The notes under the pieces: model-generated
What the model was told of the DNA's origin: nothing
The model's database searches: none
What the model saw: only the letters and a program-made list of their open reading frames with translations
Assembly: GCA_029212785.1 (NCBI GenBank)
Contig: JARGOG010000001.1
Span: 110,758 to 174,757 of the forward strand
From: Thalassobaculaceae bacterium
GTDB taxonomy: Bacteria > Pseudomonadota > Alphaproteobacteria > Thalassobaculales > Thalassobaculaceae
DNA length: 64,000 nucleotides
Direction of reading: 5' to 3'
Position numbers and translations under genes: made by a program
In this document: piece by piece, positions 26,927-35,486 of the stretch
Layout of the letters: every line of letters starts with the position of its first letter
How positions within the stretch are numbered: position 1 is the stretch's first letter

Positions 26927-28183
26927 TCAATCGTTCGCGCGGTTCACGTCGGTCTGGCGGAATTTGGCCAGGGTAGCGTAGCCGCGGACGATGGCTTCCA
27001 GTTCCTCATGGGTTGCCACCTCGTCGAGGGTCTCGAACCCGTCGGGCGCGCGTTCCTCGACGAGGTCAATGACGCCTTCCGGGCCACCGGTCCGATTGTT
27101 GCGCACGATCTCCGCGGTCACCGGCAGGCGCTCGGCCTCGTAGGTCTTGAGCGCGGCTTCCACATCTCCACCGCAGGAGGCGAGCAGCGGCGCGAGGCAG
27201 CGGGCATCGAGGATCGCCTGGCTCGCGCCGTTGGAGCCGACCGGATACATCGGATGGGCGGCGTCGCCGAGGAGGGTCACCCGACCGAAGGACCAGCGCT
27301 CGATCGGGTCGCGGTCGCACATGGGGAATTCGTAGAAATCGACGGTCTTGGTGATCAGGTCGACCGGGTCGATCAGGTCGAGCTCGAACACGCCGTCCAC
27401 ATACTGCATCAGGTCCGCGCGGTCGCCGAGCCGGCTCCAGTTCTCGCGCCTCGGCGGCGGGCGCGTACCGTCGCCGAGCCGGGCGACCACCGCCCAGTTG
27501 ATCAGGGTTTTGCCGGGCGTGTCCGGGTCGTTGTAGATCGGATAGCAGACGAACTTCGCGGTCATGCCGCCGGCTATGATCATCGAGCGGCCGGTCAGGA
27601 AGGGCTCGCCCTCGACCGCCCCGCGCCAGAGCATCAGACCATTCCAGCGCGGCGGCCCTTCGCTGGGATAGAAGGTCTCGCGGATCCTGGAATGGATGCC
27701 GTCGCAGCCGATCAGCACGTCGCCGGTGGCGGAGACACTCGTCGAGGTGTCCCGCCGGTCGAACGTCGCGGTGACCGAGACGCCGTCATCCGCGAAACCG
27801 GTGAGTTGGTGACCGGTATGGACATGGTCGTCGCCGAGACGCTGGCGGACGGCGTCGAGCAGCACCGCCTGCAGTTTGCCGCGATGGATCGAGAATTGCG
27901 GGAAGTCGTAGCCGGCATCGGTGCCACGCAGATCGCGCCAAATCTCCTGGCCGAAGCGGTTCTGGTAGATCAGCTCGTAAGTGCGGATGCCGATCGCGTC
28001 GAGCTGGTCCAGCAGGCCGAGGGCGGCGAGTTCCTTGATGGCATGGGGCAGGGTGTTGATGCCGACCCCGAGCTCGCGGATGGTCTGCGACTGCTCGTAG
28101 ACGTGGGTCTCCATGCCCTGCTCGTGCAGGCTGAGTGCCGTGGCGAGGCCGCCGATGCCGCCGCCGATGATGATCGCCTTCAT
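26927..28183 (-). CDS. FAD-dependent monooxygenase, aromatic-ring hydroxylase family (418 aa)
   Basis: The FAD-binding Rossmann motif is IIIGGGIGGLATALSLHEQGMETHVYEQ. The second FAD motif is VTLLGDAAHPMYPVGSNGASQAILDA, and LIGCDGIHSRIRETFYP is the DG motif. These place it with the salicylate/6-hydroxynicotinate hydroxylase-type group A flavoprotein monooxygenases (NAD(P)H + O2). The start is ATG 28183 with SD AAGGGAG. It lies downstream of the radical-SAM gene on the same strand; the 110-bp gap makes co-transcription uncertain. Confidence 0.85.
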   Translation of the reverse strand: MKAIIIGGGIGGLATALSLHEQGMETHVYEQSQTIRELGVGINTLPHAIKELAALGLLDQLDAIGIRTYELIYQNRFGQEIWRDLRGTDAGYDFPQFSIHRGKLQAVLLDAVRQRLGDDHVHTGHQLTGFADDGVSVTATFDRRDTSTSVSATGDVLIGCDGIHSRIRETFYPSEGPPRWNGLMLWRGAVEGEPFLTGRSMIIAGGMTAKFVCYPIYNDPDTPGKTLINWAVVARLGDGTRPPPRRENWSRLGDRADLMQYVDGVFELDLIDPVDLITKTVDFYEFPMCDRDPIERWSFGRVTLLGDAAHPMYPVGSNGASQAILDARCLAPLLASCGGDVEAALKTYEAERLPVTAEIVRNNRTGGPEGVIDLVEERAPDGFETLDEVATHEELEAIVRGYATLAKFRQTDVNRAND

Positions 28184-28292
28184 GCCTGCCACTCCCTTCT
28201 GTCTCCCGTTCCGTCCCGGCGCGGGCCCGGCAGTCTCGCCGAGCGCGCGACCGCTGTCACGATGCCCACGGCCGATCGTTCCGTCCCGCCGC

Positions 28293-29426
28293 TCAGACGT
28301 AGCAGGATCGGCACGCCTTCGGGATCCGACCCATCAGATGGGCCCGCCGGAATTCCGCGAAGGCCTCGCCGAACCAGACTTCTTTCATCGAACCGCCATT
28401 CCCGGCGATCTCCATGACGTCCGGATTGCCGATCGTACAGCATGGTACGATCCGCCCGTCCGAGCCGATGAAGGCCCGTTCGAACGGCCAGGGGCAGAGA
28501 TCCGCCGGGCTGCTCGTCGAGTACTTCTCCGTTGTGTGCCAGAACTGAACCCGCACACCGAGTTCCCGGCCGCGTTCGACAAGGGCCCTCAGCTCGACCG
28601 GATCGAGATCATCGGTCACGGTGACGGCGTTGTTCGCCGCTCGCCAGCTCTCCAGGCCCCAATCCACCATTTCCAGCGAGAACACCTGCGACTTGAAACC
28701 GAGAGAGGCCGCGAGATGCACCAGATCGGCAAGCTGGTGGGCGTTGGCGTGCTGCACCACGGTCCACATCTTGGTGCGGGTCTTGCCGGCGGCTGCGAAA
28801 GCGGCATTCAGGTCGGCGACATTGCGTGTGACGCGGTCGAACACGCTGCCCCGGCGGATCGCCTCGTACACATCTGCCGTCGCGCCGTCGATCGAGATCT
28901 GCACTTCGTTCGGGTCGGCCGCGACCAGCTTGGCGATGTGATCGTTCAGGTGCAGCAGGGAGCCGTTGGTCGTCGTGCGCACCCAGATCCGGCGGGCGCG
29001 GGCGTAGCGGATCATCTCGAAATAGGGATCGCGCTGCATCAGCGGCTCGCCCATGCCCTGAAGCTTGATCTCCACCAGTCCGCTCTGCGTGTCGATCAGC
29101 GCCTTGAAGGCGTCGACGGTCATGTCCCCGGCGCGCCGTCCCTTCGGCCACTGGCTCACACTGCACATGGTGCAGCGGAAGTTGCAGCGGCTGACATTCT
29201 CGATGTCGAGCTTGATCGGCAGATAGTCCGGCGCGACCTCCCGGCGCGTCGAGGCCCGATAGCGGCGGTAGTTGCTCCAGCGTCTGCGGTCGGCGCGCAG
29301 ACAGGCTGCCCGTTCGTCCCGATACGCCCGGAGGCCGGCCGCCGGATCGGGGTTCGGCAGGTCGCGCAACCCGGGCGCGGGCGCCATCTCGGCCTCGGTC
29401 TTGGCGGCGATGGGGTGGGGCATCAT
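28293..29426 (-). CDS. Radical SAM protein with SPASM-type C-terminus (377 aa)
   Basis: The radical-SAM cluster motif is SRCNFRCTMCSV (CxxxCxxC, about residues 79-86). The C-terminal cysteines CPWPFERAFIGSDGRIVPCCTIGN... and a final ACRSCYV form a SPASM/twitch-like auxiliary cluster site. Such enzymes modify peptides, cofactors or sugars. No precursor peptide or partner that fixes the substrate is visible. Two ATGs (29426 and 29423) are possible. The neighbouring FAD monooxygenase may act on the same pathway, which is inference. Confidence 0.82.
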   Translation of the reverse strand: MMPHPIAAKTEAEMAPAPGLRDLPNPDPAAGLRAYRDERAACLRADRRRWSNYRRYRASTRREVAPDYLPIKLDIENVSRCNFRCTMCSVSQWPKGRRAGDMTVDAFKALIDTQSGLVEIKLQGMGEPLMQRDPYFEMIRYARARRIWVRTTTNGSLLHLNDHIAKLVAADPNEVQISIDGATADVYEAIRRGSVFDRVTRNVADLNAAFAAAGKTRTKMWTVVQHANAHQLADLVHLAASLGFKSQVFSLEMVDWGLESWRAANNAVTVTDDLDPVELRALVERGRELGVRVQFWHTTEKYSTSSPADLCPWPFERAFIGSDGRIVPCCTIGNPDVMEIAGNGGSMKEVWFGEAFAEFRRAHLMGRIPKACRSCYV

Positions 29427-29597
29427 GCGGGCATCCCGAACGTCATCTTCGAATACCGGACTATGGGACCGGGCGGAGCGGACTCGCATTGATGTGAATC
29501 AACAGGACCGGCTTCGGTTCTTTCGCCGGTCGATCCGCTGTCGCCGGCCATGTTAGAAGGCGGTGGGGGACTGGAGGCCGGCTGGGAGACCGATCGC

Positions 29598-30224
29598 ATG
29601 GGCGCGCCCGCCAAGACATCGCCGGCCGCGACACCGGCCGACGATGCCGCGTTCATCGCGGCGCTGAAGGCCGGCGACGAGCGCGCATTCGAGCGGTTGG
29701 TGCGCGACCAGGGCATTCGGCTTCTCGCCCTGGCGCGGCGGATGATGCGGGACGAGGCGACGGCGCAGGATTGTCTGCAGGATGCCTTCCTCTCCGTCCA
29801 CCGGTCGATCGCCGGTTTCGAGCCGCACGGATCGCTCGGCGGTTGGCTGCACCGGATCACCGTCAACGCCTGCCTGATGCGTCTGCGCACCGCCAAGCGT
29901 CTGGCGGAGACGCCGATCGACGATCTGCTCCCCGACTTCAACGGCAACGGCCTGCGCCTTGGCGAGCCCCGTACCGAGATCCGGGATCCGGAGACCGAGC
30001 TCGAGGTGAACCGGGTCCGCCGGTTCGTGCGCGAGAAAATCGACGAGCTGCCCGACGGCTACCGTATCGTATTGCTGCTGCGCGACATTGAAGGATACAG
30101 CACCCGGGAGGCGGCGGAGATGATGGGCATTGCCGAGGGCGCGCTGAAGGTTCGCCTGCATCGCGCCCGGGCGGCGCTGAAGACATTGGTCGAACCGCTT
30201 TGGGACGAGATGGGAAGCTCATGA
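29598..30224 (+). CDS. ECF-type RNA polymerase sigma factor (208 aa)
   Basis: Region 2 is FERLVRDQGIRLLALARRMMRDEATAQDCLQDAFLSVHRSI, and region 4 is LPDGYRIVLLLRDIEGYSTREAAEMMGIAEGALKVRLHRARAAL. Group IV layout without region 3. I prefer ATG 29598 (SD GGGAG, 9 nt) over the track ATG 29550. An ATGA overlap couples it to a zinc-finger anti-sigma-like gene, the usual regulator pairing. It should direct a stress or envelope regulon; the signal is unknown. Confidence 0.9.
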   Translation: MGAPAKTSPAATPADDAAFIAALKAGDERAFERLVRDQGIRLLALARRMMRDEATAQDCLQDAFLSVHRSIAGFEPHGSLGGWLHRITVNACLMRLRTAKRLAETPIDDLLPDFNGNGLRLGEPRTEIRDPETELEVNRVRRFVREKIDELPDGYRIVLLLRDIEGYSTREAAEMMGIAEGALKVRLHRARAALKTLVEPLWDEMGSS

Positions 30225-30556
30225 TCACGCGTCACAGGCTCAGATGGCGGATCCAGCACTGGCTGGAGGCTCGGCTTCCGGGACTGCTGACCTGCGCCCA
30301 GTTCCAGGAAATGGTCGACGCCTATGTCGATGACGAGTTGGGCCCAGTGGTGCGGGCAACAGTCGATTTCCACATGAAGACCTGCCCGATCTGTCAGCGC
30401 TACGTGATCGCCTACGGCAAGGTCCGCGATTTCGCGGCCGACACCCTGAGTGCGGAAGAGGCCGAAGCGCTGGACGTGGTGCCCGAGGGTCTGGTCACGG
30501 CGATCCTGGCCGCGCGGGGCGTCGGCGGCGCGCGCGGAGGCGGACCGAACAGCTAA
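30221..30556 (+). CDS. Zinc-finger anti-sigma-like protein (111 aa)
   Basis: The sequence TCAQFQEMVDAYVDDELGPVVRATVDFHMKTCPICQRYV contains the HxxxCxxC zinc-binding motif of ZAS/zf-HC2 anti-sigma factors near residue 55. No TM segment follows, so it looks soluble, like redox-sensing ZAS proteins. The start ATG 30221 overlaps the sigma-factor stop by 4 bp. It probably binds and inhibits the upstream ECF sigma. Confidence 0.82.
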   Translation: MITRHRLRWRIQHWLEARLPGLLTCAQFQEMVDAYVDDELGPVVRATVDFHMKTCPICQRYVIAYGKVRDFAADTLSAEEAEALDVVPEGLVTAILAARGVGGARGGGPNS

Positions 30557-30629
30557 GGGGGTGCGCCGGGCGCTGGAGCGGACAATACTGGTGTCGAGAC
30601 CGGGATAGATGCAGCACTAGACTGACGCC

Positions 30630-31817
30630 GTGGAAATCCGCTTCCCCATGTGGCTTCGGGTCGTTGATCGGCCTGGGGCAACCGTGTTCGCGACCTTGTC
30701 GGCGACGGAGGCATTCTCGCGGGCACTGGTCGCCGGCGTGATCCCTTTGGAGGCATACCGGCTGCTGGAATCGGCGCGCGACGTCAGCTTCGCCTATACC
30801 TTCATCGGCGTCGTGGCCTTGCTGACCAGTTTCGCCGTTCCGGTGGTGATCCGGGTGATTCGCCGTAAATGGATCTTCAGTGCCGGATGCGCCTTCATGG
30901 TGGCGGCGCCGCTTATGATGCTGGCCGAGACGACGGTGCCGTTCGTCGGCGCTCTGCAGTTCCGCGCCCTGGCGGTAGTCTGCGTCAACATCTCGCTGAA
31001 CCTCTATATCCTCGACTACATCGCCCGGAAGGATTTCGTGACGGCGGAGCCGCGGCGGCTCGCCTTCATGGGAGTGGCCTGGTTCACCGGTCCCGGGCTC
31101 GGTATCTATCTGTACATGACGTTCGGATTGGCCGCCGTCTGCCTGCCAAGTGCCGCCTTCGCGATCATCGCGCTCGCCTATTTCTGGATCCTGCGGATGC
31201 GCGAGGATCCGCGCGTGGCGCCGGCGAAAAAGCGACCCCCTACGCCCTGGGACAATATCCGCCGTTACCTCGCCCAGCCGCGCCTGCGGCTGGCCTGGGC
31301 GATCCCGTTCGCGCGCAGTTCCTATTGGGCGGCGTTCTTCGTCTATCCGCCGCTCTACATCGCCAAGTATGGCGGCGACGAGATGCTGTCGGCGGTGATG
31401 CTGTCGGCCGGGCAGGGGCTGCTGTTCGGCGCGCCGCTGGCAGGTCGGCTGGCGCGGGAACTCGGCATGCGGCGGGTGATCATCCTCGCCTTCATCTTCA
31501 CCGGCACGGTGTGCCTGGTCGCCGGGGTGACACAGCCGTCGCCGGTGGCCGTGGCGATCCTGTTCTTCATCGGCTCGCTGGGGGCGATGACGCTGGACGC
31601 GCTCGGCAACATCCCGTTCCTGCGTTCGGTCCACGCCTATGAACGCTCCGAGATGACCTCGGTATTCCGCACCTATATTGAAGTGTCGCAACTGCTGCCG
31701 GCCGCGATCTACGCGGTGCTGTTGCTGTATTTCCCGCTGTCGTCGGTTTTCGTGGCGCTCGGCGTGCTGCTGCTGGGCACGGCGTGGCTGTCGACCTACC
31801 TGCCGCGACGGTTCTGA
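30630..31817 (+). CDS. MFS transporter, substrate unknown (395 aa)
   Basis: Twelve likely TM helices in two halves (RLAFMGVAWFTGPGLGIYLYMTFGL, SYWAAFFVYPPLYIAKYGGDEMLSAVMLSAGQGLLFGAPLAGRLARELG). The start is GTG 30630; ATG 30648 is an alternative. The central loop (REDPRVAPAKKRPPTPWDN) is basic, as in MFS proteins. It lies 73 bp after the anti-sigma gene on the same strand, so it may be part of the sigma-factor regulon. No substrate clue. Confidence 0.75.
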   Translation: MEIRFPMWLRVVDRPGATVFATLSATEAFSRALVAGVIPLEAYRLLESARDVSFAYTFIGVVALLTSFAVPVVIRVIRRKWIFSAGCAFMVAAPLMMLAETTVPFVGALQFRALAVVCVNISLNLYILDYIARKDFVTAEPRRLAFMGVAWFTGPGLGIYLYMTFGLAAVCLPSAAFAIIALAYFWILRMREDPRVAPAKKRPPTPWDNIRRYLAQPRLRLAWAIPFARSSYWAAFFVYPPLYIAKYGGDEMLSAVMLSAGQGLLFGAPLAGRLARELGMRRVIILAFIFTGTVCLVAGVTQPSPVAVAILFFIGSLGAMTLDALGNIPFLRSVHAYERSEMTSVFRTYIEVSQLLPAAIYAVLLLYFPLSSVFVALGVLLLGTAWLSTYLPRRF

Positions 31818-31856
31818 GCGTCGGCTGAATATCGTCGGGCAGGTAGAGTCGGGAGA

Positions 31857-32165
31857 TCAGCGGGCGCGGCCGGAGGCAATCTTTCGGGGCTGATCGTTGG
31901 CGGCAGCACTCAGCGTGTCCGGGCCGATCGGCTCGAGCTCGACCACGTCGACCGCGGCGAAAACATTCTCGGCGACCGGGTTGCTGACCTGCTGTGTCTC
32001 GAGGGCGGCGCGCTTGGCGTCGCGATCCTCGCGCACGCTGGATAGAATGGCGGCGGCGATGGGCACGACGGCGCCGATCACGAAGATCAGGCATACGATC
32101 GACAGCAGAAGCGGATCGACGCTTCCGCTCTCGGCAATGTGCAGGTTTTCCGATCCCTGCGGCAT
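31857..32165 (-). CDS. Small single-pass membrane protein (102 aa)
   Basis: One TM segment at about residues 17-42 (DPLLLSIVCLIFVIGAVVPIAAAILSSV), a basic/acidic stop-transfer stretch (REDRDAKRAALE) and a soluble tail. SD AGGAGG precedes ATG 32165, replacing the track start 23 codons upstream. It is convergent with the MFS gene. No family recognised. Topology suggests a bitopic inner-membrane protein. Confidence 0.6.
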   Translation of the reverse strand: MPQGSENLHIAESGSVDPLLLSIVCLIFVIGAVVPIAAAILSSVREDRDAKRAALETQQVSNPVAENVFAAVDVVELEPIGPDTLSAAANDQPRKIASGRAR

Positions 32166-32320
32166 GGCGCGTTCCTCCTCTTTCCGTCGGGCTGAATGAA
32201 AAATGCCGGCCCCGTTTCCGACGACCGACGCCATAATATAGGAGGGTCGTTCTGAAGCGGTTTGCTCAACCGCGACGCGGATGATCCGCGAACGACACGG
32301 GACGTCGTTTTTACTGTTAT

Positions 32321-32333
32321 TTCTGTCACAGAA
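32321..32333. promoter_or_regulatory. Palindrome TTCTGTCACAGAA in the 32.2-32.5 kb gap
   Basis: A 13-bp palindrome around a single central base lies in an AT-richer stretch (TTTTTACTGTTATTTCTGTCACAGAA). It lies in the 318-bp gap between the divergent small membrane protein gene (32165) and the 112-aa gene (32484). Possible operator. Nothing nearby names its regulator. Confidence 0.35.
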
Positions 32334-32409
32334 CTCCGTTACACCACCCTCGTCGCAGGGGCCGGGTCGGCACGGCTCGAGCCCTGTGGCCTACGTACAT
32401 TTTCGGGAT

Positions 32410-32449
32410 GCGTCGCCGCCGGCCCACGGCCGGTTGTGCGGCGCTTTTT
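32410..32449 (+). terminator. Leader hairpin with T-tract upstream of the 112-aa gene
   Basis: GCGTCG/CGGCGC (outer, one G-U) and CCGGCC/GGCCGG (inner, CAC loop) form a two-part stem followed by TTTTT at 32445-32449, 35 bp before ATG 32484. An intrinsic terminator in front of a gene may be an attenuator, or may end a short upstream transcript. The rest of the gap shows no ORF I trust. Confidence 0.5.
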
Positions 32450-32483
32450 CGTCAACGCGCCTGTTTTGGGGAGGCACGGGGTC

Positions 32484-32822
32484 ATGGCTATTCGTTTGGC
32501 GACATTGCCGGTCGATGAAGTTAGGGCGATTGCCGGGATCGCGGGGTTTCCGCGCTGGGCCGGCGGCGTGACCGTGGACGAAGACCTGATCGACCATCAT
32601 CTGGCCAATGACGCCCTGATAGAGCCGGACGATGCGCGCGATCCGAACGCGCCGGTCCCGGCGGCCGAACATGCCGGGCGTGTCGCCTGGCTGGTCCGCC
32701 ACGTGGCGCGGGACGCCTGCTCGCTGACCCTGCGCGACGGCCGGATTCAGGACGGCAACCACCGCCTCGCCGCTGCCATGTACCGTGGCGATGCGCTGAT
32801 CCGCGTCTGCTTCATGGACTGA
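32484..32822 (+). CDS. ParB/Srx-like small protein (112 aa)
   Basis: The sequence RIQDGNHRLAAAMYRGDALIRVCFMD near the C-terminus matches the 'DGxHRlxAa...G...i.V' pattern of ParB/sulfiredoxin-fold proteins. The N-terminal half (PVDEVRAIAGIAGFPRWAGG) is unfamiliar. SD GGGAGG lies upstream of ATG 32484; the track start 74 codons earlier runs through the leader hairpin. Function unknown. It overlaps the convergent LysR gene end by 11 bp. Confidence 0.6.
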   Translation: MAIRLATLPVDEVRAIAGIAGFPRWAGGVTVDEDLIDHHLANDALIEPDDARDPNAPVPAAEHAGRVAWLVRHVARDACSLTLRDGRIQDGNHRLAAAMYRGDALIRVCFMD

Positions 32823-33714
32823 CGGGTCTTTTCGCCTCTTCCTCCAGCCACGCGACCAGCGCCCTCACCTTGGGCATCGTCAATCGGTCGGCCGGCGCCA
32901 CCAGGTGATAGGCGACGCCGTCGTCGACGGGGGCCAGTTCCGGAAACGGTTCGACCAGCGCATCGGCGGCCAGGGCATCCTGCGCCATGACCCGGTTCTC
33001 GAGCACCACGCCAAGCCCCTGAACGGCCGCCCGCAGCGAATGTGCGGACTGCGAGAAGCGCAGATTGCGGGCGCCCCGTAGTCCGGCCTGCCCGTGGGCG
33101 CGCAGCCATGACGTCCAGCCGGTCAGGCGTTGGTCGGAATGGATCAGCGTGTGATGGGCGAGGTCTGCGGGGCTGCGCAACGGCCGGGGCCCCTGGAGCA
33201 GGTCGGGGGCACACAGCGCCACCAGACGCTCCGACACCAGCCGGTGACTCGCCAACCCGGGCCAGGGGCCCGTGCCGTAGCGGATGCTGGCATCGACCGC
33301 CTCGCGGGCATAGTCGATCGGCCGCGACGTCGCCTCGATTCGCAGATCGACCTCCGGATGGGCGTCGAGGAAACGCGGCAGGCGCGGAAGCAGCCAGATC
33401 TCGGCGAAGCTGGCGGGTGCGGTGACCACGAGCGTGTCGGCCCGGCCGCGCTCGGCGATCTCGGCCGTGGCCGTCCGCAGAGTCTCGAAGGCGGGCGCGA
33501 TCTTCGAGAAATACACCTGACCGGCATCGGTCAAAAGCAGACGGCGATTCAGCCGGTGGAACAGCTTCAGGCCGAGGGTATCCTCCAACACCCGAAGCTG
33601 GTGCGACAGGGCGGAAGGCGTGATCGACAGCGCCTCGGCCGCCCCTTTCACGCTGAGCCGCATGGCGACCGCTTCGAAGGCCCGGAGCGCGGTGAGAGGT
33701 GGCAGCGTGTCCAT
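32812..33714 (-). CDS. LysR family transcriptional regulator, GcvA-like (300 aa)
   Basis: The N-terminal winged HTH is PPLTALRAFEAVAMRLSVKGAAEALSITPSALSHQLRVLEDTLGLKLFHRLNRRLLLTD, followed by a periplasmic-binding-like effector domain to about residue 295. The pattern 'LPPLTALRAFEAVA' is typical of the GcvA/AmpR branch. It is divergent from the PhyH oxygenase gene with an inverted repeat in between, so it likely controls that gene and itself. Confidence 0.88.
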   Translation of the reverse strand: MDTLPPLTALRAFEAVAMRLSVKGAAEALSITPSALSHQLRVLEDTLGLKLFHRLNRRLLLTDAGQVYFSKIAPAFETLRTATAEIAERGRADTLVVTAPASFAEIWLLPRLPRFLDAHPEVDLRIEATSRPIDYAREAVDASIRYGTGPWPGLASHRLVSERLVALCAPDLLQGPRPLRSPADLAHHTLIHSDQRLTGWTSWLRAHGQAGLRGARNLRFSQSAHSLRAAVQGLGVVLENRVMAQDALAADALVEPFPELAPVDDGVAYHLVAPADRLTMPKVRALVAWLEEEAKRPVSP

Positions 33715-33717
33715 TCG

Positions 33718-33776
33718 CGTCGAAAATCCTCAGCCGAATGTTGCAATAGTATCAGTTGTGACGCTGAATTTCGACG
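33718..33776. promoter_or_regulatory. Inverted repeat in the LysR/PhyH divergent promoter
   Basis: CGTCGAAA (33718-33725) and TTTCGACG (33769-33776) are perfect 8-bp arms. Nested inside are TCAGC (33730-33734) and GCTGA (33763-33767). The array fills the space between the two divergent starts and ends just 4 bp from the LysR start. It fits an extended LysR-type activation/repression site. Confidence 0.5.
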
Positions 33777-33846
33777 ATCATACTCGCTCCAAACATGAGA
33801 GGTGCTCAGCCGATAGGGCGGCACCCACGCGATGAGGGAGGATGCC

Positions 33847-34689
33847 ATGGGCAAGATGCTCGATCAGGCTGGAATCGACCGCTACCACAGCGACGGCTAC
33901 GCCTATCCGGTCAGGGTGATGGATGGCGGCGATGCCGCGGCTTTCCGCCGACGGTTCGAGGCCTACGAGACCGCGAATGGCGGCTGGTACGAGCTGTCCA
34001 AGGGACAGAAGCTCTATTTGCTGCAGACCTGGGTGGCGGATCTCGTGCTGCATCCGAAAGTGCTGGACGCGGTCGAGGACGTGCTTGGTCCCGACATCCT
34101 GTGCTGGGGCACCTCGCTATTCGTGAAGGACGCCCACAATCCGGGATTCGTGTCCTGGCACCAGGACGCGACCTATTGGGGGCTCGACCGGCCGGATGTT
34201 GTCACCGCCTGGATCGCGCTGTCGCCGGCGACGCTGGAAAGCGGTTGCATGAAGGTCATTCCCGGCAGTCAGAAATGGGAGCAGATCGAGCACCGCGACA
34301 CGCTGGCCAAGGAGAATCTGCTGACCCGCGGGCAGGAGATGGCGGTCGACGTGAATGAAGACGAAGCGGTGACCATGCCGCTCGCACCGGGCGAGATGTC
34401 GCTGCACCACGTTCTGGTCGCCCATGCCAGCGAGCCGAACCAGAGCGACGACCGGCGCATCGGAGTCGCCGTCCGCTACGTCGCCCCGCATGTGCGCCAG
34501 ATCAACGGCGACAAGGACTCGGCCCTGCTTTGCCGCGGCACCGATACCCATGGCAACTTCATCCACGAGACGGCGCCCAAGGCCGACATGGACGAGGCCG
34601 CCCGCGCCGAGCATGCCCGGATCATGGCCTTCCGCCAGGGCGTTCTCTACAAGGGCGTGGCCGGGAAGCCGGCGCATGTTGCCGTCTGA
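33847..34689 (+). CDS. Phytanoyl-CoA dioxygenase (PhyH) family oxygenase, paralogue 1 (280 aa)
   Basis: Fe(II)/2-oxoglutarate oxygenase fold. The HxD metal motif lies in GFVSWHQDATYWGL (about residue 104), the distal His in LHHVLVAHASEPN and the 2OG-binding Arg in SDDRRIGVAVRYVAP. This is close to ectoine-hydroxylase/PhyH-like enzymes. The start is ATG 33847. A related copy at 60673 has HxD at the same position. Substrate unknown. Divergent from a LysR gene that probably controls it. Confidence 0.85.
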   Translation: MGKMLDQAGIDRYHSDGYAYPVRVMDGGDAAAFRRRFEAYETANGGWYELSKGQKLYLLQTWVADLVLHPKVLDAVEDVLGPDILCWGTSLFVKDAHNPGFVSWHQDATYWGLDRPDVVTAWIALSPATLESGCMKVIPGSQKWEQIEHRDTLAKENLLTRGQEMAVDVNEDEAVTMPLAPGEMSLHHVLVAHASEPNQSDDRRIGVAVRYVAPHVRQINGDKDSALLCRGTDTHGNFIHETAPKADMDEAARAEHARIMAFRQGVLYKGVAGKPAHVAV

Positions 34690-34915
34690 GCCGGGACACT
34701 TGGCCGACACCTTCTGAGGCGAGGCATTCGAGGCCGATCCCCGTCGCCGCGACGCCGTGCGCCTGGGGGGATGTGGGGGCGGGGGCTGACCGTCGGTCCA
34801 CCGGGGACCTATAGCGATCCGCTATCGCGGCGATCGGACCGAACTCGGTTGAGGCATCGGACCGGTTGGCGTAGGGTTCATCCGTGGATGCGTATCCCAG
34901 ACATAGGATGCCACG

Positions 34916-35458
34916 ATGGCCTACACATTCGAGCAATTCTGCCGCGATGCCCATGACGCTCTGCAAGCCGATCCCGGCCGGGGCGGCAAGGAGAAGGTGC
35001 GTGAGCATCTTGAGGTGCTGCTGCAGAACAACGACTTCGTTACCGAAACGTGCGGCCCCCAGGCCGAAATCGGCGTACACCAGATCTACCGTGATCCGGA
35101 CCTCGATTTCGTCGTGCTGGCCCATATCAACGATGCGCCGCGCCAGTCGCCGCCGCATGATCACGGCTCTTCCTGGGCAATTTACGGCCAAGCGTCCAAA
35201 TATACGGACATGAGCGAGTATCGCCGTCTCGATGGCGGTGCCGGGGCCGGTGAGGCGCGTATCGAAAAAGTGAAGACCTATCGCCTGACGCCCGGCGTTG
35301 CCGGCCTATATGATGTCGGAGCGATACATGCGATCGACTATCCGGAGGGCGCCCGCTTCGTGCGCGTCACCGGAACGGATCTCGGCACCGTCGACCGGTT
35401 GAAGTTCGACATGAGCGGTGGCAAGGCCGAGGTTATTCAGAGCGTTGGGGCAGGCTGA
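34916..35458 (+). CDS. Cysteine-dioxygenase-like cupin protein (180 aa)
   Basis: The sequence QSPPHDHGSSWAIYGQASKYTDMSEYRRL carries the HxH of a CDO/3-mercaptopropionate-dioxygenase-like cupin, and YDVGAIHAIDYPEGARFVRVTG the third His. The helical N-terminus (YTFEQFCRDAHDALQADPG) is typical of the related uncharacterised cupins. It may oxidise a thiol or be a metal-binding regulator. It lies 28 bp ahead of the Fur-family gene and is probably co-transcribed. Confidence 0.7.
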   Translation: MAYTFEQFCRDAHDALQADPGRGGKEKVREHLEVLLQNNDFVTETCGPQAEIGVHQIYRDPDLDFVVLAHINDAPRQSPPHDHGSSWAIYGQASKYTDMSEYRRLDGGAGAGEARIEKVKTYRLTPGVAGLYDVGAIHAIDYPEGARFVRVTGTDLGTVDRLKFDMSGGKAEVIQSVGAG

Positions 35459-35486
35459 GGACGAGCGGGTGGCGGTTCAGATACCG

